From: Propionibacteriaceae bacterium | Lineage (GTDB): Bacteria > Actinomycetota > Actinomycetes > Propionibacteriales > Propionibacteriaceae | Assembly: GCA_031262485.1 (NCBI GenBank) | Contig: JAISHO010000040.1 | Span: 1-58,799 of the forward strand | Length of the DNA stretch: 58,799 nt | Direction: 5' to 3' | Shown: piece after piece, positions 6,740-16,074 of the stretch | Position numbering within the stretch: position 1 is the first letter of the stretch | How the letters are laid out: every line of letters begins with the position of its first letter | Made by a program: the position numbers and the translations under genes | Notes under the pieces: model-generated | Told to the model about the DNA's origin: nothing | The model's input: the letters and a program-made list of their open reading frames with translations, nothing else | Database searches by the model: none

Positions 6740-9700
6740 TCACCCGAACACGGCGTCTATGACCTGCCCGGCCCACTCGAGGAGGTCGGCGCCGTCGATG
6801 GCGCGCAGAGGGATGGAGTCGGTCATGGGGCGGGGAACGAGGATGTGGTGGTCGGCGGCTTTGACGATGGAGCCAGGGTAGAGCCGTTTGAGGCGCAACT
6901 GGCGTGATTCGGCGAGGTCGACGGGGCCGAAGCGGATGAATTTTCCTTGGGCGACGACTTCGGTGACTCCGGCGACGCGGGCTTTGAGGCGGAAGCGGGC
7001 GACGGCGAGGAGGGCGAGGACGGTCGCTGGCGGATCGCCGTAGCGGTCGGTCATCTCCTCGATGACGGCGGCCAATCCATTCTCATCGGTGACTTCGGCG
7101 ATCCTCTTGTACATCTCCAACCGCAACCGTTCGGAGCCGATGTAGTCCTCGGGTAGGTGGGCGTCGACGGGCAGTTCGATGCGGGTCTCGGGTTCGGGTT
7201 CGGTGGCGTCGCCCTTGAACTCGGCGACGGCCTCGCCGACGAGGCGGAGGTAGAGGTCGAAGCCGACGTCGGCGATGTGGCCGGATTGCTCGGCCCCCAA
7301 CAGGTTGCCGGCGCCACGGATCTCCAAGTCCTTCATGGCGATCTGCAATCCGGCGCCGAGGTCGGCGTGGGCGGCCATGGTGGCGAGACGGTCGTGGGCC
7401 GTCTGCGTCATCTCCTTGTCGGGGGGGTAGAAGAAGTAGGCGTAGCCGCGGTCGCGGCCCCGGCCGACGCGGCCGCGCAGCTGATGGAGTTGGGAGAGCC
7501 CCATGACGTCGGCCCGGTCGATGATGAGGGTGTTGGCGGTGGAGATGTCGAGGCCGGATTCGACGATCGTCGTGCAGACGAGGACGTCGCTGCGCCGCTC
7601 CCAGAACCCGACCATGACTTGCTCGAGTTCACGTTCACTCATCTTGCCGTGGGCGGTGGCGACCCGAGCTTCGGGGATGAGTTCGGCGATGCGCTGGGCC
7701 GTCCGGTCGATCGAATCGACCCGATTGTGGACGAAGAAGACCTGCCCTTCACGGGCGAGCTCACGGCGGATCGCGGCTTTGACCTGCCCCTCGTCGTAGA
7801 CGCCGGCGAAGGTGAGGACGGGATGGCGTTCCTCGGGCGGGGTTTGGATGACGGAGAGCTCCCGGATGCCGGTGATGCCCATCTCGAGGGTGCGCGGGAT
7901 CGGGGTGGCCGACATGGCGAGGACGTCGGCGTCGAGCCGCAGGCGCTTGAGCTTCTCCTTGTGTTCGACGCCGAAACGCTGTTCTTCGTCGATGATGACG
8001 AGGCCCAAGTCTTTGAAAGCGACGTCGGCGGAGAAGAGACGGTGGGTGCCGATGACGACGTCGACGGAGCCGTCGGCGATGCCGGCGATCGTCTTGCGCT
8101 CCTCGGCCGGGGTTTGGAAACGCGACAGCGGCGCGACGGTGATGGGGAAGCCGGCGAAACGGCCCGAGAAGGTGGCGTGGTGCTGCTGGACGAGCAAGGT
8201 CGTCGGCACGAGCACGGCGACCTGTTTGCCATCTTGGACGGCTTTGAAGGCGGCCCGCACGGCGATCTCCGTCTTGCCGTAGCCGACGTCACCGCAGACG
8301 AGTCGATCCATCGGCACGACCCGCTCCATGTCGCGCTTGACCTCGTCGATGCAGGCGAGCTGATCGGGGGTTTCGATGTAGCCGAAAGAATCCTCCATCT
8401 CGCGCTGCCATTCGGTGTCGGGCGAGAAGGCGAACCCCTTCGTGGCCTGGCGGGCGGCGTAGAGCTGGATGAGCTCCTGGGCGATCTCACGGACGGCCTT
8501 GCGGGCGCGCGATTTCCGTTTCGACCAGTCGGCCCCGCCGAGCCGGTCGAGCGAGGGCGCCTCGCCGCCGACATAGCGGGTGACGAGGTTGAGCTGATCC
8601 ATCGGCACGTAGAGGCGATCCGGTGGGTGGCCGCGTTTCGAAGGGGCGTATTCGACGACGAGATATTCCCGTTGGGCGCCGCCGACGGTGCGCTGGGCCA
8701 TCTCGACGTAGCGGCCGACACCGTGCTGATCGTGGACGATGTAGTCGCCGGCGGTCAGCTCGAGCGGGTCGATCTCTTTCTTGCGCCGCGAGGGCAGACG
8801 GCGGGCCGATTTATCCGGGGCTTGCGCGCCGGCCAGGTCGGCGGCGGTGACGAAGCGGGTGTTGAGATCGGTGAGGACGAAGCCGTGGGTGAACTGGCCG
8901 ATGGCGAGGGTGACGACGCCCGGTTTCGGCTCGGCGGTCAGATGCTCGGCGATGTGGGAGGAGATGCCGGCTTCGTCGAGGACCTCGCGGAACCGCGTCG
9001 CCATGCCGTGGCTCTCCGCGGCGACGACGACGATCTCCCCCGCCGCGGTGGCGGAGCGGACGGAACTGATGGCCTCCTCGGTGCGCCCGCGCCATGATTC
9101 CGTCGGTTCGGCGGTGATCGTGATCGATTCGACCCCGGCCAAGGCGGCCAAAGAACCCTCGGACGGCGTGGGTGGGGCCTCGCCGTCGACGTCGACGGTG
9201 AAGGAGGTGAACGACCACCAGCCCAGCCCGCGTTCGAGGGCTGAGCGGCGGACGTCGCCGAGAGGACGATAGGCGGAGGCGCCGAGATCGATCGGGGCCT
9301 GCCCGCCGACGGCGGCGGCCGCCCACGAGGCGTTGAGAAACTCCTGGCTCGTGGCCTCGAGGTCGTGGGCCCGGGAGCTGACCATCTCGGGCGAACAGAC
9401 GATGACGAGCGTGTCGTCGGGGACGACATCGGTGATCATCTCCATGCCATCGACGAGGGCGGGGGCGAGAGCCTCCATGCCGTCGACAGCGTGCCCCTCG
9501 GCGATCTTGTCGAGCATGTCGGTCAACTCGGGGTGATCGGGGATGAGAGCCTTGGCTTTGGCGCGCACCTCGTCGGTCAGGAGCATCTCCCGGCAGGGCG
9601 AGGCGAGGACGGTCTGAAGCGTCTCATCCATCGAACGCTGGTCGGCGATCGAGAAGGGACGGATCTCGTCGACGGTGTCGCCGAAGAAATCGATCCGGCA

Positions 9701-10282
9701 GGGATTCTCCTCGGTCGGCACGAACAAGTCGACGATGCCGCCACGGATGGCGAACTCGCCGCGATGCTCGACGAGGTCGGTGCGCACATAGGCGGCGGCG
9801 ACGAGATCGCGGGCGAGATCGGTCAGGTCGTAGTCGTCTCCGACGGTGATCCTCACCGGCGTCATCTCCCCCAGCCCCTTGACTTGGGGTTGGAGCAGCG
9901 ATCGGACGGGGGCGATGAGCATGCGCGGCGCCGGGCGCTCGTCATTGCCGGCCAAACGGCGCAGGGTCTCCAAGCGGCGCCCGACGGTGTCGGAGCGCGG
10001 GCTGAGGCGTTCGTGCGGGAGGGTCTCCCAGGCCGGGTAGTAGGCGACGTCGTCGTCGGGCAGAAGCGACTCCATCGCCGCCGCCATCGACTCGGCCTCA
10101 CGGTACGTCGCGGTGACGAGGAGGACGGGGCGCTCGGCCTGTTCGATGAGCGCGGCGGCGAGGAAGGGGCGCAGTTCCGCGATCGACGTGATGTCAGCGG
10201 CCCGCTTACGTGCCTCAGCCCAGCCGACCGCCCGGGCGACAGCGGGCTCTCGTCCGACGAGACGCACCAACCCGTTCGTCAC
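6740..10282 (-). CDS. mfd: transcription-repair coupling factor Mfd
   Basis: 1180 residues, the usual length. In order: UvrB-like N-terminal module (YYPAWETLPHERLSP near residue 80), a CarD-like RNA polymerase-interaction domain around residue 510 (DYIVHDQHGVGRYVEM), an SF2 translocase with Walker A GDVGYGKTE near 665, DEEQRFG and SATPIPRTLEMG, and the C-terminal TRCF domain. Mfd removes RNA polymerase stalled at DNA lesions and recruits the UvrABC excision machinery in the cytoplasm. It lies downstream of pth with a 138-base gap, so it may have its own promoter. Confidence 0.98.
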   Translation of the reverse strand: MTNGLVRLVGREPAVARAVGWAEARKRAADITSIAELRPFLAAALIEQAERPVLLVTATYREAESMAAAMESLLPDDDVAYYPAWETLPHERLSPRSDTVGRRLETLRRLAGNDERPAPRMLIAPVRSLLQPQVKGLGEMTPVRITVGDDYDLTDLARDLVAAAYVRTDLVEHRGEFAIRGGIVDLFVPTEENPCRIDFFGDTVDEIRPFSIADQRSMDETLQTVLASPCREMLLTDEVRAKAKALIPDHPELTDMLDKIAEGHAVDGMEALAPALVDGMEMITDVVPDDTLVIVCSPEMVSSRAHDLEATSQEFLNASWAAAAVGGQAPIDLGASAYRPLGDVRRSALERGLGWWSFTSFTVDVDGEAPPTPSEGSLAALAGVESITITAEPTESWRGRTEEAISSVRSATAAGEIVVVAAESHGMATRFREVLDEAGISSHIAEHLTAEPKPGVVTLAIGQFTHGFVLTDLNTRFVTAADLAGAQAPDKSARRLPSRRKKEIDPLELTAGDYIVHDQHGVGRYVEMAQRTVGGAQREYLVVEYAPSKRGHPPDRLYVPMDQLNLVTRYVGGEAPSLDRLGGADWSKRKSRARKAVREIAQELIQLYAARQATKGFAFSPDTEWQREMEDSFGYIETPDQLACIDEVKRDMERVVPMDRLVCGDVGYGKTEIAVRAAFKAVQDGKQVAVLVPTTLLVQQHHATFSGRFAGFPITVAPLSRFQTPAEERKTIAGIADGSVDVVIGTHRLFSADVAFKDLGLVIIDEEQRFGVEHKEKLKRLRLDADVLAMSATPIPRTLEMGITGIRELSVIQTPPEERHPVLTFAGVYDEGQVKAAIRRELAREGQVFFVHNRVDSIDRTAQRIAELIPEARVATAHGKMSERELEQVMVGFWERRSDVLVCTTIVESGLDISTANTLIIDRADVMGLSQLHQLRGRVGRGRDRGYAYFFYPPDKEMTQTAHDRLATMAAHADLGAGLQIAMKDLEIRGAGNLLGAEQSGHIADVGFDLYLRLVGEAVAEFKGDATEPEPETRIELPVDAHLPEDYIGSERLRLEMYKRIAEVTDENGLAAVIEEMTDRYGDPPATVLALLAVARFRLKARVAGVTEVVAQGKFIRFGPVDLAESRQLRLKRLYPGSIVKAADHHILVPRPMTDSIPLRAIDGADLLEWAGQVIDAVFG

Positions 10283-10420
10283 GTATCTCCTCTTTCCCCC
10301 TCAGGCGAGCATCTTCGCCATCGTCTCACACCTGTGATGGTGTCTCTCGTGGCCACCGCGCTGTGTCACCCCCGGCGACCGAGGGCGAGGACGATGGCGT
10401 TCCTCCAGCCCCACCATGGC

Positions 10421-11038
10421 TCACGAATTGAAGGACTGTTGAGTTTGTTCGAGCCCGTGGACGATGAGCGATTCGACGGCGTCGGCGGCCCGGTCGACGA
10501 GCGCGGAGACGTCGTCCTTCTGCGCTTTCGGGAAGCCGGAGAGCACCCAGTCGTAGACCTCTTGGTGGCCTTCCGGCCGACCGATGCCGATACGGACACG
10601 ATAGTAGTCGCCGGTGCCGAGTCGTGCCCGGATCGACTTCAACCCATTGTGCCCGTTGTCACCACCGCCGAATTTGGCGCGGATCCGGCCGAGGTCGAGA
10701 TCGAGTTCGTCGTGGATGACGATGAGGCGTTGCGGCGTCGTCTTCTCGTGGGTCAGGAGGTTCTTGACCGGAATCCCCGACTCGTTCATATACGTCTTCG
10801 TGCGCGCGCAGATGACACGGCGCGCGTCGGCGCCGACGGAGCCCGCCCCGAGCGGACCGACTCGGACCTCGGTGGCGTCAACTTTGAGGAGACGGTGGGA
10901 TTTCCACGCTCCCCCGCCCCGGCGAGCCAACTCCTCGACCGCCATGGCGCCGACATTGTGGCGGTGGGTGGCATAGCCGGGGCCGGGATTGCCCAGCCCG
11001 ACGACCACCCACACGCCACGATCTGTCGAAGAGCTCAC
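10421..11038 (-). CDS. pth: peptidyl-tRNA hydrolase
   Basis: 205 residues. It releases tRNA from prematurely dropped peptidyl-tRNA in the cytoplasm. Family motifs: VVGLGNPGPGY, the catalytic His in THRHNVG, KTYMNESG, and HDELDLDLGRIRAKFGGG followed by GHNGLKSI. One position differs from the common GGGxxGHNG form, reading GGDNGHNG. The start ATG overlaps the stop of the L25 gene (ATGA at 11035-11038), so the two are translationally coupled, as in many actinobacteria where rplY and pth form an operon. Confidence 0.97.
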   Translation of the reverse strand: MSSSTDRGVWVVVGLGNPGPGYATHRHNVGAMAVEELARRGGGAWKSHRLLKVDATEVRVGPLGAGSVGADARRVICARTKTYMNESGIPVKNLLTHEKTTPQRLIVIHDELDLDLGRIRAKFGGGDNGHNGLKSIRARLGTGDYYRVRIGIGRPEGHQEVYDWVLSGFPKAQKDDVSALVDRAADAVESLIVHGLEQTQQSFNS

Positions 11039-11652
11039 TCCTCCTCGGCGCCCTCAGCCGACTCGTCTTCGCTCTCCTCGGCGCCCTCGGGAGCCTCGCC
11101 CAGATCGGCGGCCGACGGAGCCTGGATCGAGAGCATGAGGTCATCCGGATCGCCGGTGAAGACAGCGCCCTGCGGCAAGACGAGGTCCTTCGCCGCGACG
11201 GAGTCGCCGATCGCGAGGTTGGAGATGTCGATCTCGATGTCGGCCGGGATATGGGTGGCCTCGACCTCGAGGGAGATCGTCGTCTGATCGGTGATGATGG
11301 TGTGCTCGCCACGGATCTCGCCGACGATGGTGAGCGGCACCTCGACGGTGACCTTCTCGCCGCGACGCACGGCCAGGAGGTCGACGTGCTCGACGAGATC
11401 CTTGATCGGGTGACGCTGGATGTCCTTGGCCAGGGCCAGCTGGGATTCTTTGCCCTCGATCTCGAGGGTGAGGACGGCGTTGGCGACACGCAGCGCCAGC
11501 ATCGTCTCGTGCTCAGGCAGACTGACGTGAATGGGCTCGGCGCCGTGGCCGTACAACACCGCCGGCACCCGGTGCTCACGACGCAACCGCCGGGCCGCGC
11601 CCTTGCCGAACTCTGTGCGCTCCTGCGCGTTCAAAACGACCTGATCGGCCAT
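11035..11652 (-). CDS. rplY: ribosomal protein bL25, long (Ctc) form
   Basis: 205 residues: an N-terminal 5S rRNA-binding bL25 domain (RRLRREHRVPAVLYGHG) and a C-terminal TL5-type beta domain, ending in a long Glu/Ala/Ser-rich acidic tail. It binds 5S rRNA in the large ribosomal subunit. The start is set at 11652, directly after GAGGAG; the open frame extends 16 codons further without support. It overlaps pth by four bases. Confidence 0.96.
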   Translation of the reverse strand: MADQVVLNAQERTEFGKGAARRLRREHRVPAVLYGHGAEPIHVSLPEHETMLALRVANAVLTLEIEGKESQLALAKDIQRHPIKDLVEHVDLLAVRRGEKVTVEVPLTIVGEIRGEHTIITDQTTISLEVEATHIPADIEIDISNLAIGDSVAAKDLVLPQGAVFTGDPDDLMLSIQAPSAADLGEAPEGAEESEDESAEGAEEE

Positions 11653-11820
11653 GGGGAACTCCTCGTCGATAGATGATGACAACCCTCGACGACCGTTCAA
11701 CCGGAAACGCCCTGTCGATCACGGGGATGGACATCCCCCTCGCCGAGGCAACCCCGACAGCATACACCAGCCCCCAGCTACGCTTCGCGCAACAGCGGGC
11801 GCACCTGATCCCCCTGGGGT

Positions 11821-11841
11821 TCCGGGGGCTGGGCCCCCGGA
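11821..11841. repeat. 9-bp hairpin upstream of rplY
   Basis: TCCGGGGGC pairs with GCCCCCGGA around a TGG loop. It lies 15 bases from the terminator-like hairpin at 11856-11890 and about 170 bases upstream of rplY, so it could be a second terminator arm or an element of the rplY leader. Confidence 0.35.
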
Positions 11842-11855
11842 CGGATAATGCAAAG

Positions 11856-11890
11856 GAGCCCTGTGCCCGCGTTCCGCAGGCACAGGGCTC
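11856..11890 (-). terminator. hairpin terminator of secreted-protein gene
   Basis: GAGCCCTGTGCC (11856-11867) pairs perfectly with GGCACAGGGCTC (11879-11890), 35 bases past the stop codon of the minus-strand secreted-protein gene; TTTGC follows on minus. Confidence 0.75.
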
Positions 11891-11925
11891 CCAGAGACTT
11901 TGCTGCTTGTAGCGAGTTCGCCGCT

Positions 11926-12978
11926 TTAGATGCTCTGCGACGAGGTCGGGCCGGAGCACCCGCCGGGGCCGGTGTAATAGGCCGAGACGGTGTGCGAGCC
12001 GCCGGTGACCGGAGCGATGAGGCTCGGGGCCGAGCCATCGCCACCGAATTCGACGTAACCGAGGACGGATCCGTCGAAGAGGATCGTGGCGGAGGCGTAA
12101 GCCTGGCCGACGGCGGTGACGACGATGCCGTTCGGAGTGCGCGCCGTCGACAGATACGGGGCGCTCGAGACGGGGGCGTAATCGGAGGCCGAGCCGCCGC
12201 CGTTGGAGACGTCCGTGGCGGTGACGGAGCCGGAGTCACCGAAGCGACCGACCGACCAGCGACCCGAGCCATCGGCCGTGGTCGACAACGTGGAACCGCC
12301 GACGGTGACGGAGAGCGCGGCGCCGGGATCGGCAGTGCCACCGATGACCGGATAGCAGAAGCCATCGGCGGTGTCGACCGTGGTGATGACGACCGGCTGG
12401 ACGACGCGGATGGGCTCCGGCTCGGGCTCGGGAGCGACCGGCTGCTGGGGAGCGGCGGGGGCTTGCGGCTGCGGGGCGGAGACCTGGGGGGCCGACTGAC
12501 CGGAGGAAGCGGGGGCCGACTGGGAGGCGGAGCTCTTGGAGGACGACGCGGACGAGGATGAGGAGGACGCCGTGGAGCCCGCGTCAGAGGAGCCGCGGAC
12601 TGGCGCGGCAGCCGCCGTCGTCTCAGCGGCGGTGAGGGGCTGAGGCAGGAGGATGCCGCCGCTCGTGGTTTCCTCAGCGGACGGGGAGACGGGCTGCGGC
12701 AAAGCCGGATCGCTCGCGTCGACGTTGCGGAGATCCTCCGGACCGGCCGCGGCGATGCCCTTGGCCACCGTCGTCGGGGTGGGCAGCGTCGTGGTGACTG
12801 GATCATCGGCGACAGAAATGCCGGAGGTGACCGTGGCGCCGACCCACACGGTGGTGGCGAGGAGCGCCGCCGCCGGTGCGGCGATCCGCGTGATGCGGGC
12901 GCCCTTCGAACTCGGCTTGGTGAACGACTTCCACACGGAAGCCTGCTCGACCGCTCTCTTGGGAGTCATGTCATTCAT
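11926..12978 (-). CDS. secreted low-complexity protein with Ig-like C-terminus
   Basis: 350 residues. A membrane-targeting helix (about 30-50, AAPAAALLATTVWVGATVTSG) is followed by a Thr/Pro/Ala region, a serine tract (SSSSSSASSSKSS) and a Pro/Gln/Glu linker. The C-terminal half (about 200-350) reads as two small beta-sandwich repeats rich in Gly, Ser and Thr, with Cys in DGFCYPVIGG and GGCSGPTSS that could form a disulfide. It is likely surface-exposed, but the family is not recognised. An AGAGGGG ribosome site lies upstream and a strong terminator follows; it forms a single-gene unit. Confidence 0.75.
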   Translation of the reverse strand: MNDMTPKRAVEQASVWKSFTKPSSKGARITRIAAPAAALLATTVWVGATVTSGISVADDPVTTTLPTPTTVAKGIAAAGPEDLRNVDASDPALPQPVSPSAEETTSGGILLPQPLTAAETTAAAAPVRGSSDAGSTASSSSSSASSSKSSASQSAPASSGQSAPQVSAPQPQAPAAPQQPVAPEPEPEPIRVVQPVVITTVDTADGFCYPVIGGTADPGAALSVTVGGSTLSTTADGSGRWSVGRFGDSGSVTATDVSNGGGSASDYAPVSSAPYLSTARTPNGIVVTAVGQAYASATILFDGSVLGYVEFGGDGSAPSLIAPVTGGSHTVSAYYTGPGGCSGPTSSQSI

Positions 12979-13279
12979 TGCTAGGCCCCTCTACCTTCTC
13001 ACTCTCTTCTGCCAACATCCGCTGTTTGTCTTCCCCTTATAATGTTGACAGGCCTACTCTAACGCTCTAATCATGATTCGTCATGTTGAGAGCTTAGTAA
13101 ACAACTGCAAACAATTAATACGTTTGTGTCTAGCGGACTCACATCTCACCCCTCTAGACAGTCTCCCCGTCGCATCATTACAACCATCGGATGATGGACT
13201 ACAACCAGAGTCGCACTTCCCCATGGGGATGAGAGAGCACCTCGGCGTTCACCGGGACGGCACGGAAACCATCGACGAA
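12979..13279. other. AT-rich intergenic region
   Basis: This stretch between prs and the secreted-protein gene is distinctly AT-rich from about 13020 to 13200. On minus it contains TATAAG near 13040, a plausible -10 box for the secreted-protein gene, and the palindrome AATCATGATT near 13070. No coding frame or RNA gene was recognised. Confidence 0.4.
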
Positions 13280-14269
13280 TCAGTGATGCCGGCGGTAGGC
13301 CTCGTTCATGAGCGCGTCGACCGACGACTCGGTGAAGACGGCCTCGATCGACTTGGCGAGCATGGGAGCGATCGACAGCATCGTCAGCTTGTCAATCTTC
13401 GTCGTCGGGGCGATCGGCAACGTGTTCGTCGCGATGACCTCTTCGAAGGCGCTGCGGTTGAGACGGTCGGCCGCCGGCCCGGAGAGCACCGGGTGGGTGA
13501 CGGCGGCGATGACCCGCTTGGCGCCATGGGCCTTGAGCGCCTCGGCGGCCAGGCAGATGGTGCCGGCGGTGTCGATCATGTCGTCGATGAGGATGCACGT
13601 CTTGTCCTCGACCTTGCCGACGACCTCGTGGACGGCCACCGTGTTGGCGACGTTGGGATCGCGCCGCTTGTGGATGATGGCGAGCGGGCAGCCGAGCCGA
13701 TCGGCCCATTTATCGGCCAGGTTGACGCGGCCGGCGTCGGGTGAGACGAGGACGACGTCGCCGAGATCGTACTTCTCCTCGATGTAATCGGCCAGGATCG
13801 GCATCGCCATGAGGTGGTCGACCGGCCCGTCGAAGAACCCCTGGATCTGGGCGGCGTGAAGATCGACCGTCATGACACGCGAGACCCCGGCCACACGATA
13901 GAGATCGGCCACGAGGCGGGCTGAGACGGGCTCCCGGCCGGCGTGCTTCTTGTCCTGTCGGGCATAGGGATAGAAGGGGCAGACGACGGTGATGCGCTTG
14001 GCCGAGGCGCGTTTGAGGGCGTCGACCATGACGAGGGTCTCCATGAGGTAGTCGTTGACCGGAGCGACGTGGGTCTGGACGACGAAGGCGTCGCAACCGC
14101 GCACCGACTCCTCGTAACGGACGTAGATCTCGGAGTTGGCGTACGTCACCATCCGCGTCGGCACGAGGTCGACGCCGAGCAGGCTGGCGATCTCGGCGGC
14201 GAGGGCCGGATGCGACCTGCCCGCGAATAGCATCAAATGTTTGACGTCTCTCTTGGTCAGGTCGCCCAT
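13280..14269 (-). CDS. prs: ribose-phosphate pyrophosphokinase
   Basis: 329 residues. It makes phosphoribosyl pyrophosphate from ribose 5-phosphate and ATP for nucleotide, His and Trp synthesis. Motifs: YARQDKKHAGREPVSARLVADL (catalytic flexible loop region), DLHAAQIQGFF, and the PRPP-binding loop CILIDDMIDTAGT. ATG 14269 is preferred because GAGGAG lies five bases upstream; a GTG two codons earlier overlaps the glmU stop but has no spacing for a ribosome site. It follows glmU directly, a common actinobacterial pair. Confidence 0.97.
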   Translation of the reverse strand: MGDLTKRDVKHLMLFAGRSHPALAAEIASLLGVDLVPTRMVTYANSEIYVRYEESVRGCDAFVVQTHVAPVNDYLMETLVMVDALKRASAKRITVVCPFYPYARQDKKHAGREPVSARLVADLYRVAGVSRVMTVDLHAAQIQGFFDGPVDHLMAMPILADYIEEKYDLGDVVLVSPDAGRVNLADKWADRLGCPLAIIHKRRDPNVANTVAVHEVVGKVEDKTCILIDDMIDTAGTICLAAEALKAHGAKRVIAAVTHPVLSGPAADRLNRSAFEEVIATNTLPIAPTTKIDKLTMLSIAPMLAKSIEAVFTESSVDALMNEAYRRHH

Positions 14270-14271
14270 CG

Positions 14272-15723
14272 TCACTCCTCGCCCTGAGATGGCCCAGTCT
14301 CATGGACGGCGGCCGCCGCCCGTGCCGTGGCGGTGCCCGGTCTGCGCCGTTCCACCCACCCGTCGATATTGCGCTGCTGCGATCGCCCGACGCTTAGCTG
14401 GCCGGCGTCGACGTCGCGTGTGACGACGGAACCGGCCGCGACGTAAGCGCCGTCGGCGATGTGGACGGGAGCGACGAGGACGGAATCCGAGCCGACGAAG
14501 GAATGATCCCCCACCGTCGTCGTCGACTTCGTCGTGCCGTCATAGTTGGCGAAGATGACGCCGGCGCCGATGTTGGAGCCCTCTCCGATGACGGCGTCGC
14601 CGCAATAGGTCAGATGCGGAACCTTGCTGCCGACGCCGATGCGGGCGTTCTTCGTCTCGACGAAGGCTCCGATCTTGCCCTTCTCGCTCAACTCGGTGCC
14701 TGGGCGCATATAGCTGAAGGGGCCGACGACGGCGTTGGCGCCGATGACCGTCAGCGTCGCCTCCGAGCGCAGCACCTGGGCGCCCTCGCCGATCTCGCAA
14801 TCGGTCAAACGCGTGTCGGGGCCGATGACGGCCCCGGTGGCGATCGAGGTGGCGCCGCGCAACGTGGTGCCGGGATGGAGCTCGACGTCTTGGGCCAAGC
14901 TGACGTCGGCCTCGATCCATGTCGTCGCCGGATCGATGATGGTGACGCCGTCGCGCATCCAGCGGGTGACGATGCGCCGGTTGAGCTCGCGGCCCAACTC
15001 GGCCAGCTGGACGCGATCGTTGACGCCCATCGTCTGCCAGGTGTCCGTCTCGAGATAACCGCCGACCCGCAGGCCGCGATCATGGGCGTAGCGCACGACG
15101 TCGGTGAGATAAAGCTCGCCTTGGGCGTTGTTCGTCGTCAAAGAGGCGAGACCAGCCCGCAAGGTGTCGGCGTCGAAGACGTAGATGCCAGCGTTGATCT
15201 CGTGGATCCGCAGCTGATCGTCGGTGGCGTCGCGCTGCTCGACGATCGAGGAGATGCCCTCGCCCTCGCGGATGATCCGGCCATACCCGGTGGCGTCGTC
15301 GACGACGGATGTCATGACGGTGACCTTGTTGCCCTCGGCCCGATGGCTGGCGACGAGGTTGGTGAGCGTGGCGCCGGTGAGGAGGGGGACGTCGCCCATC
15401 GTCACGACGATCTCGCCGCTGACCCCTTCGAGCGCGCGCAAGCCGCAGGCGACGGCGTGGCCGGTGCCCTTGGGCTCATCTTGGACGGCGCGGATGGCGC
15501 CGGGGGCGATCTCATCGAGATGGGCCTCGACCTGATCACGCAGGTGCCCGACGACGACGACGAGTTTCTCTGGTTCGAGCGCGGTGGCGGCGTCGACGGC
15601 ATAGGAGAGAAGGGAATGACCCGAGATCTCATGCAAGAGTTTCGATCGCCGCGACTTCATCCGGGTGCCGCTGCCGGCGGCGAGGATGAGCACAGACGCC
15701 ACTGGCTGCGAACTCGTGTCCAT
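14272..15723 (-). CDS. glmU: bifunctional UDP-GlcNAc pyrophosphorylase / GlcN-1-P acetyltransferase
   Basis: 483 residues. The N-terminal uridylyltransferase domain carries LILAAGSGTRMKSRRSK; the C-terminal half is a left-handed beta helix of hexapeptide repeats (VVGPFSYMRPGTELSEKGK, GVIFANYDG). It makes UDP-N-acetylglucosamine for peptidoglycan and mycothiol. Start 15723 has GAAGGAG at good spacing. The C-terminus continues past the helix with an Arg/Ala-rich tail. The operon continues into prs with no gap. Confidence 0.97.
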   Translation of the reverse strand: MDTSSQPVASVLILAAGSGTRMKSRRSKLLHEISGHSLLSYAVDAATALEPEKLVVVVGHLRDQVEAHLDEIAPGAIRAVQDEPKGTGHAVACGLRALEGVSGEIVVTMGDVPLLTGATLTNLVASHRAEGNKVTVMTSVVDDATGYGRIIREGEGISSIVEQRDATDDQLRIHEINAGIYVFDADTLRAGLASLTTNNAQGELYLTDVVRYAHDRGLRVGGYLETDTWQTMGVNDRVQLAELGRELNRRIVTRWMRDGVTIIDPATTWIEADVSLAQDVELHPGTTLRGATSIATGAVIGPDTRLTDCEIGEGAQVLRSEATLTVIGANAVVGPFSYMRPGTELSEKGKIGAFVETKNARIGVGSKVPHLTYCGDAVIGEGSNIGAGVIFANYDGTTKSTTTVGDHSFVGSDSVLVAPVHIADGAYVAAGSVVTRDVDAGQLSVGRSQQRNIDGWVERRRPGTATARAAAAVHETGPSQGEE

Positions 15724-15790
15724 CGTCCACTCCTTCCGTCGGACCAGCCGGACGACCCCGGGATTCGAGGAACGTCTAGCCTCAGGACGA

Positions 15791-15833
15791 GCGCGGGACC
15801 ACGGGGCGATGCCCCCGGGGCACGACCCCGCGC
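15791..15833 (-). terminator. hairpin downstream of tRNA-Gln
   Basis: GCGCGGG (15791-15797) pairs with CCCGCGC (15827-15833) enclosing a further GGGGC/GCCCC stem. It begins about 11 bases past the tRNA 3' end on minus and probably ends the tRNA transcript ahead of glmU. Confidence 0.5.
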
Positions 15834-15844
15834 GTTGCCCTCGT

Positions 15845-15922
15845 TCCGCGGGCAGGAGTCGAACCTGCTTCGCTAATCCTGATTCAAAGTCAGGCGGGCC
15901 CTGCCGGAAGACCAACCGCGGA
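15845..15922 (-). tRNA. tRNA-Gln(TTG)
   Basis: Read on minus, TCCGCGG pairs with CCGCGGA as acceptor stem; the anticodon arm CCTGA-CTTTGAA-TCAGG gives anticodon TTG (Gln); the T arm is GCAGG-TTCGACT-CCTGC. No CCA is encoded. Two things are unusual: the region between anticodon and T stems is about nine bases (ATTAGCGAA) and the D loop lacks the usual A14, although GG for the D-T loop contact is present. Total length is about 78-79 bases, longer than a typical tRNA-Gln. The perfectly paired stems argue that it is functional. Confidence 0.85.
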
Positions 15923-16074
15923 ACGTGCGGGCGACCCGCACGGCGATCACACTACTACAGGGCGTCCCGTTCCTTGACGCGCATCGAACCCTGGGCCGAC
16001 GATCTGGCGAAAAACGGGCCTCGACGCCCTCGTCTTGGAGCTTTCCGGAAGCCTCGATCCCCTGGCCGGGGAGC

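Noticed and set aside
7157-9097. 646-residue frame on plus opposite mfd
   Set aside because: It is antisense to a complete, motif-rich Mfd protein and is Gly/Asp/Val-rich low complexity, typical of a shadow frame in high-GC DNA.
9365-11287. 640-residue plus-strand frame spanning mfd, pth and rplY
   Set aside because: It crosses three genuine genes on the other strand and has no recognisable motif.
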